In this document: in pieces, positions 1-6,290 of the stretch | Position numbering within the stretch: the first letter of the stretch is position 1 | How the letters are laid out: each line of letters starts with the position of its first letter | Assembly: GCA_036271855.1 (NCBI GenBank) | Contig: DATAZV010000009.1 | Span: 1 to 8,643 of the forward strand | Direction: 5' to 3' | Origin: JAQGMJ01 sp036271855 | GTDB taxonomy: Bacteria; Pseudomonadota; Gammaproteobacteria; Burkholderiales; JAEUOS01 | DNA length: 8,643 bases | Made by a program: the position numbers and the translations under genes | The notes under the pieces: model-generated | Databases searched by the model: none | The model's input: only the letters and a program-made list of their open reading frames with translations | What the model was told of the DNA's origin: nothing

Positions 1-1
1 C

Positions 2-742
2 ATCCTGGCTGCCTTGCACCAGCGCAACATCACCGGCCTCGGCCAATACGTCGAAGTGGCGATGATGGACTCGGTGATGAACCTGTGCCGGGTCAAGTGG
101 CGCGACCACCAGCGCCTGCAAAACGGCAACCTGCCGGAGTATTCGGTGCACACCGAAAAGGGCATGAGCTACACCCCGCGCGCCGGCAACGACTCCGGTG
201 GTGGCCAATTGGGCAACGCGATCCACTGCAAGCCGCACGGCCCGAACGATTACATCTATGTCGTCGTGCAGGAGGCGGTTTGGGAAGCTTTGGCCCGCCG
301 CATCGGCCCGGACGTGAATCAGCCGAATCTCGCCACCGATGCCAAGTTCACCACCATCGGTGATCGCCGCAAGAACCAGGGCGAGGTGTGGTCCATGCTG
401 ACCCAGTTCGCCTCGCAGTACACCAAGCGCGAATTCATGGCCATCCTCAACGACCTCGACGTGCCTTGCGGCCCGATCATGTCGACCGAAGACCTGGCCG
501 ACGACGTGCACGTGCGCGGCCGCGACATGTACGTCGAGCTGGATCACCCCAAGCGCGGCAAGTGGCACAACGTCGGCATGCCGATCAAGCTTTCCGCCTC
601 GCCGGCGAAAATCGAGCGCTCGCCCCTGCTGGGCGAGCACACCGACGAAGTGCTGAAGGAAGTGCTGGGCTTCGACGAGGCAAAGGTTGCTTCGCTGAAG
701 GCCGCCGGTGCCTTCAGCCTGCCGCCGAAAAAAGCCGCCTGA
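2..742 (+). CDS. frc: Formyl-CoA:oxalate CoA-transferase, C-terminal part (5' end outside window)
   Basis: Class III CoA-transferase (CaiB/BaiF family) that moves CoA from formyl-CoA to oxalate in oxalate breakdown, normally paired with oxalyl-CoA decarboxylase; cytoplasmic. The frame is open from base 2 and gives 246 residues of a protein that is usually about 415-430 long. Frc landmarks in order are the TGLGQYVEVAMMD segment, the CRVKWRDHQRL helix, a glycine-rich loop SGGGQLG (GGGGQ in characterised Frc proteins), DVPCGPIMS, and PLLGEHTDEVLKEVLG near the end. From the family alignment as I remember it, the catalytic aspartate lies only about a dozen residues upstream of the first visible residue, so it is not in view. 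The stop is 36 bases before the formyltransferase gene on the same strand, suggesting one transcript. The family is clear; formyl-CoA/oxalate specificity rather than another acyl-CoA rests on overall likeness to Frc and on the formyltransferase neighbour. Confidence 0.85.
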   Translation: MLAALHQRNITGLGQYVEVAMMDSVMNLCRVKWRDHQRLQNGNLPEYSVHTEKGMSYTPRAGNDSGGGQLGNAIHCKPHGPNDYIYVVVQEAVWEALARRIGPDVNQPNLATDAKFTTIGDRRKNQGEVWSMLTQFASQYTKREFMAILNDLDVPCGPIMSTEDLADDVHVRGRDMYVELDHPKRGKWHNVGMPIKLSASPAKIERSPLLGEHTDEVLKEVLGFDEAKVASLKAAGAFSLPPKKAA

Positions 743-778
743 GCCTGACTCCTGCAAATAGAGATTGAAAGAGAAAAA

Positions 779-1699
779 ATGAAAGTAGCAATCATTGGCC
801 AGCAGGACTTCGGCAAGGCCGTGCTGGAAAAGCTGTTGAAGCGCGGTGACGAAATCGTCGCGGTGTTCTGCGCCCCGGAAAAAGAGGGCGCGCGCCCGGA
901 TGCGCTGCGCGTGGCCGCGCAGGAAGCCGGCCTCAAGGTGCACCAGTTCAAGTCGCTGAAGGCGCCCGAGGCGGTGGAAGTGATGCAGGCGGCGAATGCC
1001 GACATCGGCATCATGGCCTATGTGCTGCAGTTCGCGCCGCAGGAATTCGTCAGCATCCCGAAGCACGGCACGATTCAATACCATCCCTCGCTGCTGCCGA
1101 AATATCGTGGCCCGTCTTCCATCTCCTGGCCGATCATCTGCGGCGAGAAAGAGACGGGTCTGACGATATTCCGCCCCAGCGACGGGCTGGACGAAGGCCC
1201 GATCATCCTGCAAAAGAAAACCCCGGTCAGCGCTGACGACACCCTGGGTACGATCTATTTCGACCGCCTGTTCCCGCAAGGCGTGGACGCGATGATCGAA
1301 GCCGCCGACCTGGTGGTCGCCGGCAAGCACACCGAAACCGTGCAGGACGAATCGCAAGCCACCTACGAAGGCTGGTGCCGCGACAACGAGTCGAGGATCA
1401 ACTGGGCCAACCACGGCACCATCGTCTACAACCTGATCCGCGGCTGCAACCCGGCGCCGGGCGCCTGGACCCTGTGCGGCGGCGCCAAGCTGTTCATCTA
1501 CGACTCGTCGCTCGAACCGGTGCGTACCTTCGGCGCGGTCAAGGGCAAGATCGGCGAGGTGGTCGAGTCCGGCAACGGCAAGATCGTCATCACCACGCAG
1601 AATGGCCGCATCCACGTCACCAAGGCGAAGCTGGGCGAGGCCAAGAAGGCCAATGCCGACACCTTCGGCATCGCCGTCGGGACCATTCTCGGTACCTGA
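779..1699 (+). CDS. Stand-alone formyltransferase, like the hydrolase domain of 10-formyl-THF dehydrogenase
   Basis: A 306-residue protein with the formyltransferase fold shared by methionyl-tRNA formyltransferase (Fmt), ArnA and the N-terminal domain of 10-formyltetrahydrofolate dehydrogenase (ALDH1L1). A Rossmann-like start (MKVAIIGQQDFG) leads to the folate-site signature HPSLLPKYRG at 102-111 and to GLDEG with Asp138. His102 and Asp138 are 36 residues apart, as are the catalytic His and Asp of ALDH1L1. The Asn that stands two residues before this His in Fmt is Gln100 here. The C-terminal half (TYEGW, INW, LIRGCNPAPGAWT) matches ALDH1L1 better than Fmt. There is no aldehyde dehydrogenase domain. 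A purine-rich ribosome site (GAAAGAG, 767-773) precedes the ATG by 5 bases. Next to frc, it could transfer formyl between CoA and tetrahydrofolate, or hydrolyse 10-formyl-THF to formate; this is inference. Fmt itself is less likely because of context and the altered Asn. Confidence 0.85.
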   Translation: MKVAIIGQQDFGKAVLEKLLKRGDEIVAVFCAPEKEGARPDALRVAAQEAGLKVHQFKSLKAPEAVEVMQAANADIGIMAYVLQFAPQEFVSIPKHGTIQYHPSLLPKYRGPSSISWPIICGEKETGLTIFRPSDGLDEGPIILQKKTPVSADDTLGTIYFDRLFPQGVDAMIEAADLVVAGKHTETVQDESQATYEGWCRDNESRINWANHGTIVYNLIRGCNPAPGAWTLCGGAKLFIYDSSLEPVRTFGAVKGKIGEVVESGNGKIVITTQNGRIHVTKAKLGEAKKANADTFGIAVGTILGT

Positions 1700-1719
1700 G
1701 GAGCGCGGGACCGTACAAG

Positions 1720-1761
1720 CAAAGGGCCGCGCATTGAACTGACCAGCGGCCCTTTGTTTTT
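1720..1761 (+). terminator. Rho-independent terminator of the frc-formyltransferase operon
   Basis: A perfect 11-bp inverted repeat (CAAAGGGCCGC at 1720-1730 with its complement at 1746-1756) encloses a 15-base loop and is followed directly by five T residues (1757-1761). It begins 21 bases after the formyltransferase stop and ends 12 bases before the stop of the convergent CoA-ligase gene. On the minus strand the same stem has no T-run after it, so it should act mainly on plus-strand transcripts. Confidence 0.92.
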
Positions 1762-1773
1762 GGCGCCGCGCAC

Positions 1774-3114
1774 TCAGCGCGTGTCGACGAAGCGCTTGGC
1801 CTTGGTCTGGTGGCCGGCATCATATATCTCCGCTGCCGCCGCGAACTCGATGCGGGGGCGCACGCGCACCGCCTCTTGCGCCTTGTCGGCGATCAGCGCC
1901 GCCATCGCTCCGTGGTCCGCGTTGTCCGTTGCCACACGCACTACCATCTCGTCCATCGAAAAAGGGTCGCTTGCGTCCATCCGGCCGACCACCACCTGCA
2001 ACTCCACCACGCCCGGCAGCCCCTGCAGGGTCTCCAGCAGCACCGCCGGGTTGATCAGCATGCCCTTGACCTTGACCAGGTCTTTGGTACGCACCACCGG
2101 CCCGACCACGCGCTCGCTGGTGCGTCCGCAATGCGGGCAGGGCGCGCGGTCCAGCGACACTGTGTCGCCGACCGTGAAGCGGATCAGCACGGTGCCGCGC
2201 CGGTCCAGGTGGGTGACCGCGAGGGCGCCGCGTTCGCCGTCGGCCAGGCGCCGGCCGCTGTCGGCATCCACCACTTCGTGGTACTGGATTTCGGGGGCGG
2301 GGTTGTGCCAGTCGCTTTCCTCGCGGCATTGGGCGAAGGCGCCCAGCTCGGTCGAGCCGTAGCGGTCGAACACGATGCTGCCGGCGGCGCCGAGTTCGCG
2401 CAGGCAGCGGCGCAACTCCTCGCGCATGGCGGCGGAGGAGGCTTCGCCGGTGATGGCGCACATGCGCACGCTGGAAAAGTCGGCCTTGAACTCGATGGCA
2501 CGCAGCAGCACGCGGCGCACGAAGCTGGGCACGCCCCAGAGTATGGTGGCGCGATGCAGGGCAATCGCATGCACCGCCTGGTCAAGCGAGCGTTGCACGC
2601 CGAAATGGCCGTGGGGCGCGCCCGGCAGGGCGGCGAAAATGCTGGCGCCGGCCGCATAGGCATTGGACGCCGAGCGCACGAATGCGCCCATCGGCGCCGG
2701 CGTCAGCGGAAACAGGTTGGCGATGACGTCGGCGGCGCCGATGCCGGAGATCTCGGCGACGCGGCGCGCCTGGAACAGGTAGGCGTGATAGTCGTGGGTG
2801 GTGTTGTAAACCGGTGTCGGCTCGGCGGTACTGCCGGTGGTGTAGATCACCTCCCACAGCACGCGCTCGTGCAGCGGCAGGTCCGGCAGGTGCAGGCGAA
2901 ACGCCTCGGGCGCGGCCATCAAATCTTGCTTGGGCGTCAGCGGCAGGCGCTCCAGGTCGGCGACTGTGCGAATCTCCGCAACGTCGATGCCGGCTTTGGC
3001 CCAGCGCTCGCGGTAGTACGGGTGGCCGCGCGCGCACAGCGCGAGCATCGCGCGCAGGCGCTCGTTTTGCACCTGTTCGATTGCTTCAAGGGGCTGGCGC
3101 AGCAGGTCGCTCAT
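1774..3114 (-). CDS. PaaK-like acyl/aryl-CoA ligase (AMP-forming)
   Basis: A 446-residue adenylate-forming enzyme of the phenylacetate-CoA ligase type; it would activate a carboxylic acid with ATP and CoA in the cytoplasm. Visible motifs are the phosphate-binding loop YTTGSTAEPT (91-100; the usual G-K-P-T end reads A-E-P-T), ITGE (221-224), DRYGSTELG (250-258), the RFTVGDTV hinge region (312-319), and a C-terminal KAKRFVD in which Lys438 lines up with the adenylation lysine. Cys263, His270, Cys326 and Cys329 (CPHCGR) keep the Cys/His pattern common in PaaK-like enzymes, probably a structural zinc site. Length is typical for the family. It is the last gene of the five-gene operon, 23 bases after the upstream maoC stop. 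No good ribosome site precedes the ATG, so translation may depend on reinitiation. The substrate is unknown; the name should not be read as phenylacetate specificity. Confidence 0.88.
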   Translation of the reverse strand: MSDLLRQPLEAIEQVQNERLRAMLALCARGHPYYRERWAKAGIDVAEIRTVADLERLPLTPKQDLMAAPEAFRLHLPDLPLHERVLWEVIYTTGSTAEPTPVYNTTHDYHAYLFQARRVAEISGIGAADVIANLFPLTPAPMGAFVRSASNAYAAGASIFAALPGAPHGHFGVQRSLDQAVHAIALHRATILWGVPSFVRRVLLRAIEFKADFSSVRMCAITGEASSAAMREELRRCLRELGAAGSIVFDRYGSTELGAFAQCREESDWHNPAPEIQYHEVVDADSGRRLADGERGALAVTHLDRRGTVLIRFTVGDTVSLDRAPCPHCGRTSERVVGPVVRTKDLVKVKGMLINPAVLLETLQGLPGVVELQVVVGRMDASDPFSMDEMVVRVATDNADHGAMAALIADKAQEAVRVRPRIEFAAAAEIYDAGHQTKAKRFVDTR

Positions 3115-3137
3115 GGTCCGGGTGCCGGGCTCGCGTG

Positions 3138-3593
3138 TCAGGCGGGACGCCGCTTGATCAGGGTCACCTTGTCGTTCTGGAATACCAGTTCGTCGCGCTG
3201 ATTGTAGACGTGGTCGCGAAAGGTGATCAGGCCGCGCGCCGGGTTCGAGGTCGGCCGTTTCTCCATCACTTCGACATCGGTGCGGATGGTGTCGCCCGGG
3301 CGCACCGGCAGGATGAAGCGCGCGCGCTCCAGGGCCACCAGCCCGAGCACGCTGCCGGAGAACAGGTGCCCGGTCATCGCGGTGGAAAACGACATGATCA
3401 GGTGGCTGGGGCAGATCAGGCCGCCATACGGTGTGGTCTTCGCGTAGGCCTCGTCGAGGAATAGCGGCACTTCGTAGCCCACCAGTTTGCAGAATGCCAG
3501 GTGGTCTTCGAGGGTGATCAGGCGCGAGAGGGTCGGGTAGATGGCTCCGATTTCGAACTCTTCGAACCAGTGGCTGCGCGGTTTGTCGCTCAC
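3138..3593 (-). CDS. MaoC-like hot-dog protein with degenerate catalytic motif
   Basis: A 151-residue single hot-dog domain of the MaoC/(R)-specific enoyl-CoA hydratase family. The fold is indicated by the RLITLEDHLAFCKLVG start, the LDEAYAKTTPYGGLICPSHL stretch (46-65) and the RFILPVRPGDTIRTDVEV strand region (92-109). Active hydratases carry G-D-x-N-P-x-H in the region of residues 39-45. Here it reads G-Y-E-V-P-L-F, so the catalytic Asp is Tyr40 and the His is Phe45. It is therefore unlikely to be an active hydratase alone. It may be the non-catalytic, substrate-binding partner of the intact MaoC two genes upstream, as in heteromeric hydratases such as ChsH1/ChsH2. The start is GTG (3593-3591), chosen because AAAAGG lies 9 bases ahead and the ridA stop only 4 bases ahead. 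A thioesterase or binding-only role is possible. Confidence 0.85.
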   Translation of the reverse strand: MSDKPRSHWFEEFEIGAIYPTLSRLITLEDHLAFCKLVGYEVPLFLDEAYAKTTPYGGLICPSHLIMSFSTAMTGHLFSGSVLGLVALERARFILPVRPGDTIRTDVEVMEKRPTSNPARGLITFRDHVYNQRDELVFQNDKVTLIKRRPA

Positions 3594-3597
3594 GGCG

Positions 3598-3999
3598 TCA
3601 GGCCTTTTCGCGCAGGACGGCCATGGCGGAGATTTCGATCAGGGCGTCGCGGCGCAACAGCCCCGCCACCAGCACCCCGGCGGAGGTGGGCATCGACGTC
3701 TTGAAGAACTCGCGGCGCACCGCGGCGGTGGCCTTGTAGTTTTCGGTGGTGGTGAAAAAGTCATGGGTCTGCACGATGTCGTCGCAGCTGCCGCCGATGG
3801 AGTTGAGCAGCTTTTCAAACTTGCGGAAAATCTGCCGCGTCTGCTCGGCGATGTCACCCGGTGCGGTAATTTTTCCGTCGTCGTCGGTGCCGGTGGTGCC
3901 GGAAAGCCAGACCATGTTGCCCACCCGCAGCGCCGGCACGTAGGTGTAGTGCGCCGGCCATTCCCTGCCGCCGGTGACGGCTTCGCGTTCGGTGGACAT
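3598..3999 (-). CDS. RidA/YjgF/UK114-family protein lacking the catalytic arginine
   Basis: A 133-residue chorismate-mutase-like fold protein. Family landmarks are the strand GNMVWLSGTTGTDDDGK (27-43), the helix around EQTRQIFRKFEKLLNSIGG (52-70), DDIVQTHDFFTT (73-84), REFFKTSMPTSAGVLVAGLL (96-115) and the closing IEISAMAVL (121-129). Classical RidA deaminases hydrolyse reactive enamines/imines with an arginine in a P-A-R-S motif. Here the matching segment is P-T-S-A, so the Arg position is Ser106; the conserved Glu of the IEI strand (Glu122) is kept. This places it among the non-archetypal Rid subfamilies, often found in catabolic operons and of unclear activity. The ATG (3999-3997) overlaps the TGA of the upstream maoC by one base (TGATG), and a strong AAGGAG site (4013-4008) sits 8 bases ahead, so translation is coupled. 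Housekeeping RidA activity is unlikely. Confidence 0.88.
   Translation of the reverse strand: MSTEREAVTGGREWPAHYTYVPALRVGNMVWLSGTTGTDDDGKITAPGDIAEQTRQIFRKFEKLLNSIGGSCDDIVQTHDFFTTTENYKATAAVRREFFKTSMPTSAGVLVAGLLRRDALIEISAMAVLREKA
3603..3608 (-). promoter_or_regulatory. Ribosome binding site fixing the GTG start of the degenerate maoC gene
   Basis: On the minus strand the sequence reads AAAAGG, then 9 bases, then GTG. It lies inside the last codons of the ridA-like gene. No ATG in the same frame gives a full hot-dog domain, so this site supports the GTG start. Confidence 0.6.
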
Positions 4000-4430
4000 C
4001 AGGACTTCTCCTTGCCGGTGTTGAGCGCGCGGTAGACGTGAAAGCCTTCCAGCAGGCGCTCGCCGCGCTGGTTGGTGAGGGCGGTGGCGAAGCGGTAATA
4101 CACGCGATGCTCCTCGCTCCAGATTTTTTCCAGCACCATGGCCGGCTTGATGGTGTCGCCGACGATTGCGGGCTTTAAAAACCGGCAGCCCTGCTCGACG
4201 AACACAAAGCCATCGAGCCGGTCGCGCGCGGTGGAGGCGCCCAGGGCGGTCAGCGAATTGAGCAGCAGGCCATGGGCCAGCGGTTTGCCGAAGCGGGTAT
4301 GGCTGGCGTACTCGACGTCGTAATGGATCGGGTGGGTGTCGCCGGTGATGCCGGAGAACAGCAGGAAATGCGCATCGGTCAGGGTCTTGGAGGGACCCTC
4401 GAAGGTATCGCCCTGGCGCAGCGGTTCCAT
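3999..4430 (-). CDS. MaoC-family (R)-specific enoyl-CoA hydratase/dehydratase, intact motif
   Basis: A 143-residue single hot-dog domain. The hydratase-2 signature is complete apart from one change: SGITGDTHPIHYD (26-38) contains the catalytic Asp31 and His36, with the usual Asn of G-D-x-N-P replaced by His33. FGKPLAHGLL (47-56) matches the conserved glycine/histidine turn after the motif, and FLKPAIVGDTIKP (84-96) is the second sheet region. It should add water to, or remove it from, a CoA-bound acid. The start is ATG 4430-4428, which shares one base with the TAA of tetR (TAATG); GGAGG (4439-4435) lies 4 bases ahead. The same frame stays open much further upstream, but that part is the shadow of tetR. 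It probably works with the degenerate MaoC protein two genes downstream. Confidence 0.88.
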   Translation of the reverse strand: MEPLRQGDTFEGPSKTLTDAHFLLFSGITGDTHPIHYDVEYASHTRFGKPLAHGLLLNSLTALGASTARDRLDGFVFVEQGCRFLKPAIVGDTIKPAMVLEKIWSEEHRVYYRFATALTNQRGERLLEGFHVYRALNTGKEKS

Positions 4431-5122
4431 TACGCCTCCACCGGTTTCGCGGCCAGCGCGCGCATCAGGAAGTCCGCCATGCCTTCGGCCACTTGTTGCG
4501 AATCCATCGCACCGCCGGGGTGGTACCACTTGGGAATCCAGTTGATCGCGCCCAGCAGCGACAGGCTGGCCAGCTTGATGTCGGGGCAGGCGAATTCGCC
4601 GCTTTTGACGCCGGCGGCAATCATGCCGCGCACCCCCGCCTCGAACTCGTCCCGTTTGGCGACGTAGCGGCGGCGCTGCTGCGCATCGAGATTGTCGAGG
4701 TCGGTAAGCATGACGTTGCCGAAGCCGTGGTCGAGGATGCCGCGCATGTGGCCGACCAGCAGGGCGCGCAGGCAGGCGCGCATGGTGTCGCCGGCTGTCC
4801 GCGCGGTCCAGGCCGCCTGCGAAGCGCGCAACACTTCGAGGCTGACCTCCATGCAATGCATGTGGCACTGGTAAAGGATGTCCTGCTTGTCGCGGAAGTA
4901 GTAGTAGAGGTTGCCCTTGGTGATGCCCAGTTCGGCGGCGATGTCCTGCATGGTCAACGAAGAAAGCCGCGAGTCGCGCAGCACATTGGCCACCCCCTGC
5001 AGGATCGCATGGCGCCGCGAGCGCTTGGGCGAGGCGCGGCCGCTCCAAACCGGGCTGCCGGCTGCGCGCGGGGCCGCCGGCTTGCCTATTTTGACCAGCG
5101 GTTCAATCGAATTTGACTTCAT
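4430..5122 (-). CDS. TetR-family regulator, first gene of the catabolic operon
   Basis: A 230-residue repressor-type protein. A basic N-terminal extension (about 33 residues) precedes the TetR DNA-binding domain: RRHAILQGVANVLRD, then LTMQDIAAELGITKGNLYYYFRDKQDIL (56-83), which contains the helix-turn-helix. The ligand domain carries GAINWIPKWYHPGG (191-204), typical of the TetR C-terminal type seen in acyl-CoA-responsive members such as KstR2, so a CoA thioester made by the operon's ligase is a reasonable inducer (inference). The ATG at 5122-5120 is the first in-frame start that gives a normal TetR length. It has no ribosome site, and the best promoter puts the transcript start almost on the ATG. 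Being co-transcribed with the enzymes, it should repress its own operon and probably the divergent Bug gene. Confidence 0.9.
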   Translation of the reverse strand: MKSNSIEPLVKIGKPAAPRAAGSPVWSGRASPKRSRRHAILQGVANVLRDSRLSSLTMQDIAAELGITKGNLYYYFRDKQDILYQCHMHCMEVSLEVLRASQAAWTARTAGDTMRACLRALLVGHMRGILDHGFGNVMLTDLDNLDAQQRRRYVAKRDEFEAGVRGMIAAGVKSGEFACPDIKLASLSLLGAINWIPKWYHPGGAMDSQQVAEGMADFLMRALAAKPVEA

Positions 5123-5129
5123 GTTCAAA

Positions 5130-5158
5130 ATGATACATTCTTGCGTCGAGGGGGGCAA
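5130..5158 (-). promoter_or_regulatory. Candidate sigma-70 promoter of the tetR operon
   Basis: Read on the minus strand: -35 TTGCCC (5158-5153), a spacer of exactly 17 bases, then -10 TATCAT (5135-5130), which matches five of six consensus bases. Transcription would start about 6-7 bases further on, near 5123, one or two bases before the tetR ATG at 5122. That fits the lack of a Shine-Dalgarno sequence there and suggests a leaderless or nearly leaderless message. Not experimentally shown. Confidence 0.5.
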
Positions 5159-5167
5159 CATCTTGCG
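5135..5167. repeat. Direct repeat in the tetR/Bug control region, possible operator
   Basis: ACATTCTTGCG (5135-5145) and ACATCTTGCG (5158-5167) share TCTTGCG with starts 22 bases apart, about two turns of the helix. The first copy lies in the tetR promoter spacer next to the -10 box, and the second begins at the -35 box. They are placed where a repressor would act on both divergent genes. TetR proteins usually bind inverted repeats, so this is only a candidate. Confidence 0.35.
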
Positions 5168-5212
5168 GAGGAGACTCAAGGCAGCTTTGTCCTGGTCAAA
5201 GGAAATGCAGGC

Positions 5213-6214
5213 ATGAATTCGTATCGTCCCCACACGCCGGCGCGCGTTGTTGCCGCCTGGCTGGCCTGCGCCGCGGCGCTGGCGGCAGGCCTGGCGCCGC
5301 TTGCCGCGCGCGCGCAAAAATATCCGGAGCACCCGATCCGCGTGGTCAACACCTTTCCCGCCGGCGGTTCCGGCGACGCGGTGTTGCGCATCGTCACCGA
5401 GAAAGTCGGCACCGCGATGGGCCAGCCGTTCGTGATCGACACGCGCACCGGCGCGGCGGGCTCGATCGGCAGCGCCAACGTCGCCAATTCGCCGGCCGAC
5501 GGTTATTCGCTGCTGCTGGGCACGGCCAGCACCTTCGGCACCAACTCGGCGACGATGAAAAACCTGCCCTACGACCCGGTGCGCGACTTCACCCCGGTGG
5601 TGATGATGGCCACCACGCCTTATCTGCTGCTGGTGCATCCGTCGATGCCGGCGCAAAACCTGAAGGAATGGGTGGCCTACGTCAAGGCCAATCCGGGCAA
5701 GCTCAACTACGGCTCCTTCGGCCTGGGCAGCTCGAACCACCTCACCTATGAACTGCTGCGCGAAGCCACCGGCATGGACATCGTGCACGTGCCCTACAAG
5801 GGCGGCGCGCCGCTGATCACCGCGCTGATGGCGGGCGAGGTGCAATCGTCGATGGACGTCTACGCCACTGCCTACCCCAACGTGCGCGCCGGCAGGTTCA
5901 AGCTGCTGGGTATCGCCTCGGCCTGGCGTTTCTCGCTGTTGCCCGAGGTGCCCACGCTCACCGAGCAGGGCGCGGCGGTCGAAGGCGGCACCTTTTTCGC
6001 GCTGCTCGGGCCGGCAAAAATGCCCGTGGCGATGGTCGAAACGCTGAATCGCGAGTTCAATCGCGCCCTGCAGATGCCGGAGGTCAAGGAGAAGCTTGGG
6101 GCGCTGGGTGCCGAACCGGTGGGCGGCACGCCCGAGGCGCTGACAGGCACCATCGCCAGGGAACTGCAAAAGTGGGCGCAACTGGTCAAGGTGCGCAACC
6201 TGAAGTTCGAATGA
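5213..6214 (+). CDS. Bug-type (TctC) periplasmic solute receptor, orphan
   Basis: A 333-residue extracytoplasmic receptor of the tripartite tricarboxylate transporter family. An N-terminal signal peptide with a hydrophobic core (AAWLACAAALAAGLAPLAA) is probably cut after ARA at residue 34. The mature part opens with the family start YPEHPIRVVNTFPAGGSGDA, followed by TRTGAAGSIGS, ADGYSLLLGT, PYDPVRDFTPV, HVPYKGGAP and the closing EKLGALGAEPVGGTPE region. Length is normal. The ATG at 5213 is chosen because AAAGGA (5198-5203) lies 9 bases ahead and the signal peptide begins there; a TTG at 5141 would add a meaningless extension. No TctA/TctB membrane genes are in the window. It is divergent from the TetR-led operon with 90 bases between the starts, so it likely captures the carboxylic acid that the operon degrades. 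The ligand is unknown. Confidence 0.92.
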   Translation: MNSYRPHTPARVVAAWLACAAALAAGLAPLAARAQKYPEHPIRVVNTFPAGGSGDAVLRIVTEKVGTAMGQPFVIDTRTGAAGSIGSANVANSPADGYSLLLGTASTFGTNSATMKNLPYDPVRDFTPVVMMATTPYLLLVHPSMPAQNLKEWVAYVKANPGKLNYGSFGLGSSNHLTYELLREATGMDIVHVPYKGGAPLITALMAGEVQSSMDVYATAYPNVRAGRFKLLGIASAWRFSLLPEVPTLTEQGAAVEGGTFFALLGPAKMPVAMVETLNREFNRALQMPEVKEKLGALGAEPVGGTPEALTGTIARELQKWAQLVKVRNLKFE

Positions 6215-6258
6215 GGCGCATGCGGCGCATTGCAGCCGCGTGATGCAGCGCGCCGTTC

Positions 6259-6290
6259 GCGGCCCGTTTTCATCTTTCATTTCGGGCCGC
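6259..6290. repeat. 8-bp inverted repeat with pyrimidine-rich loop
   Basis: GCGGCCCG (6259-6266) and its exact complement CGGGCCGC (6283-6290) flank a 16-base T-rich loop, 45 bases after the Bug stop. There is no T-run after the right arm, so it is not a standard intrinsic terminator. It overlaps the first bases of the regulator relic. It may help end Bug transcription or be chance in GC-rich DNA. Confidence 0.3.

Noticed and set aside
1810..3201. 463-codon open frame on the plus strand
   Set aside because: It is the shadow of the CoA ligase on the other strand; the translation is rich in His/Gly/Arg with no family motifs, whereas the minus strand shows a full PaaK-like enzyme.
4431..5048. 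N-terminal extension of the intact MaoC frame
   Set aside because: Upstream of the ATG at 4430 this frame is the out-of-frame shadow of tetR; the overlap TAATG and the GGAGG site mark the true start.
5113..5139. TTGACT/TACATT as promoter of the Bug gene
   Set aside because: The spacer is only 15 bases and the -10 match is four of six, so it is too weak to annotate.
5141..5212. TTG start adding 24 residues to the Bug receptor
   Set aside because: It has no ribosome site and would put unrelated sequence before the signal peptide; ATG 5213 has AAAGGA at 9 bases.
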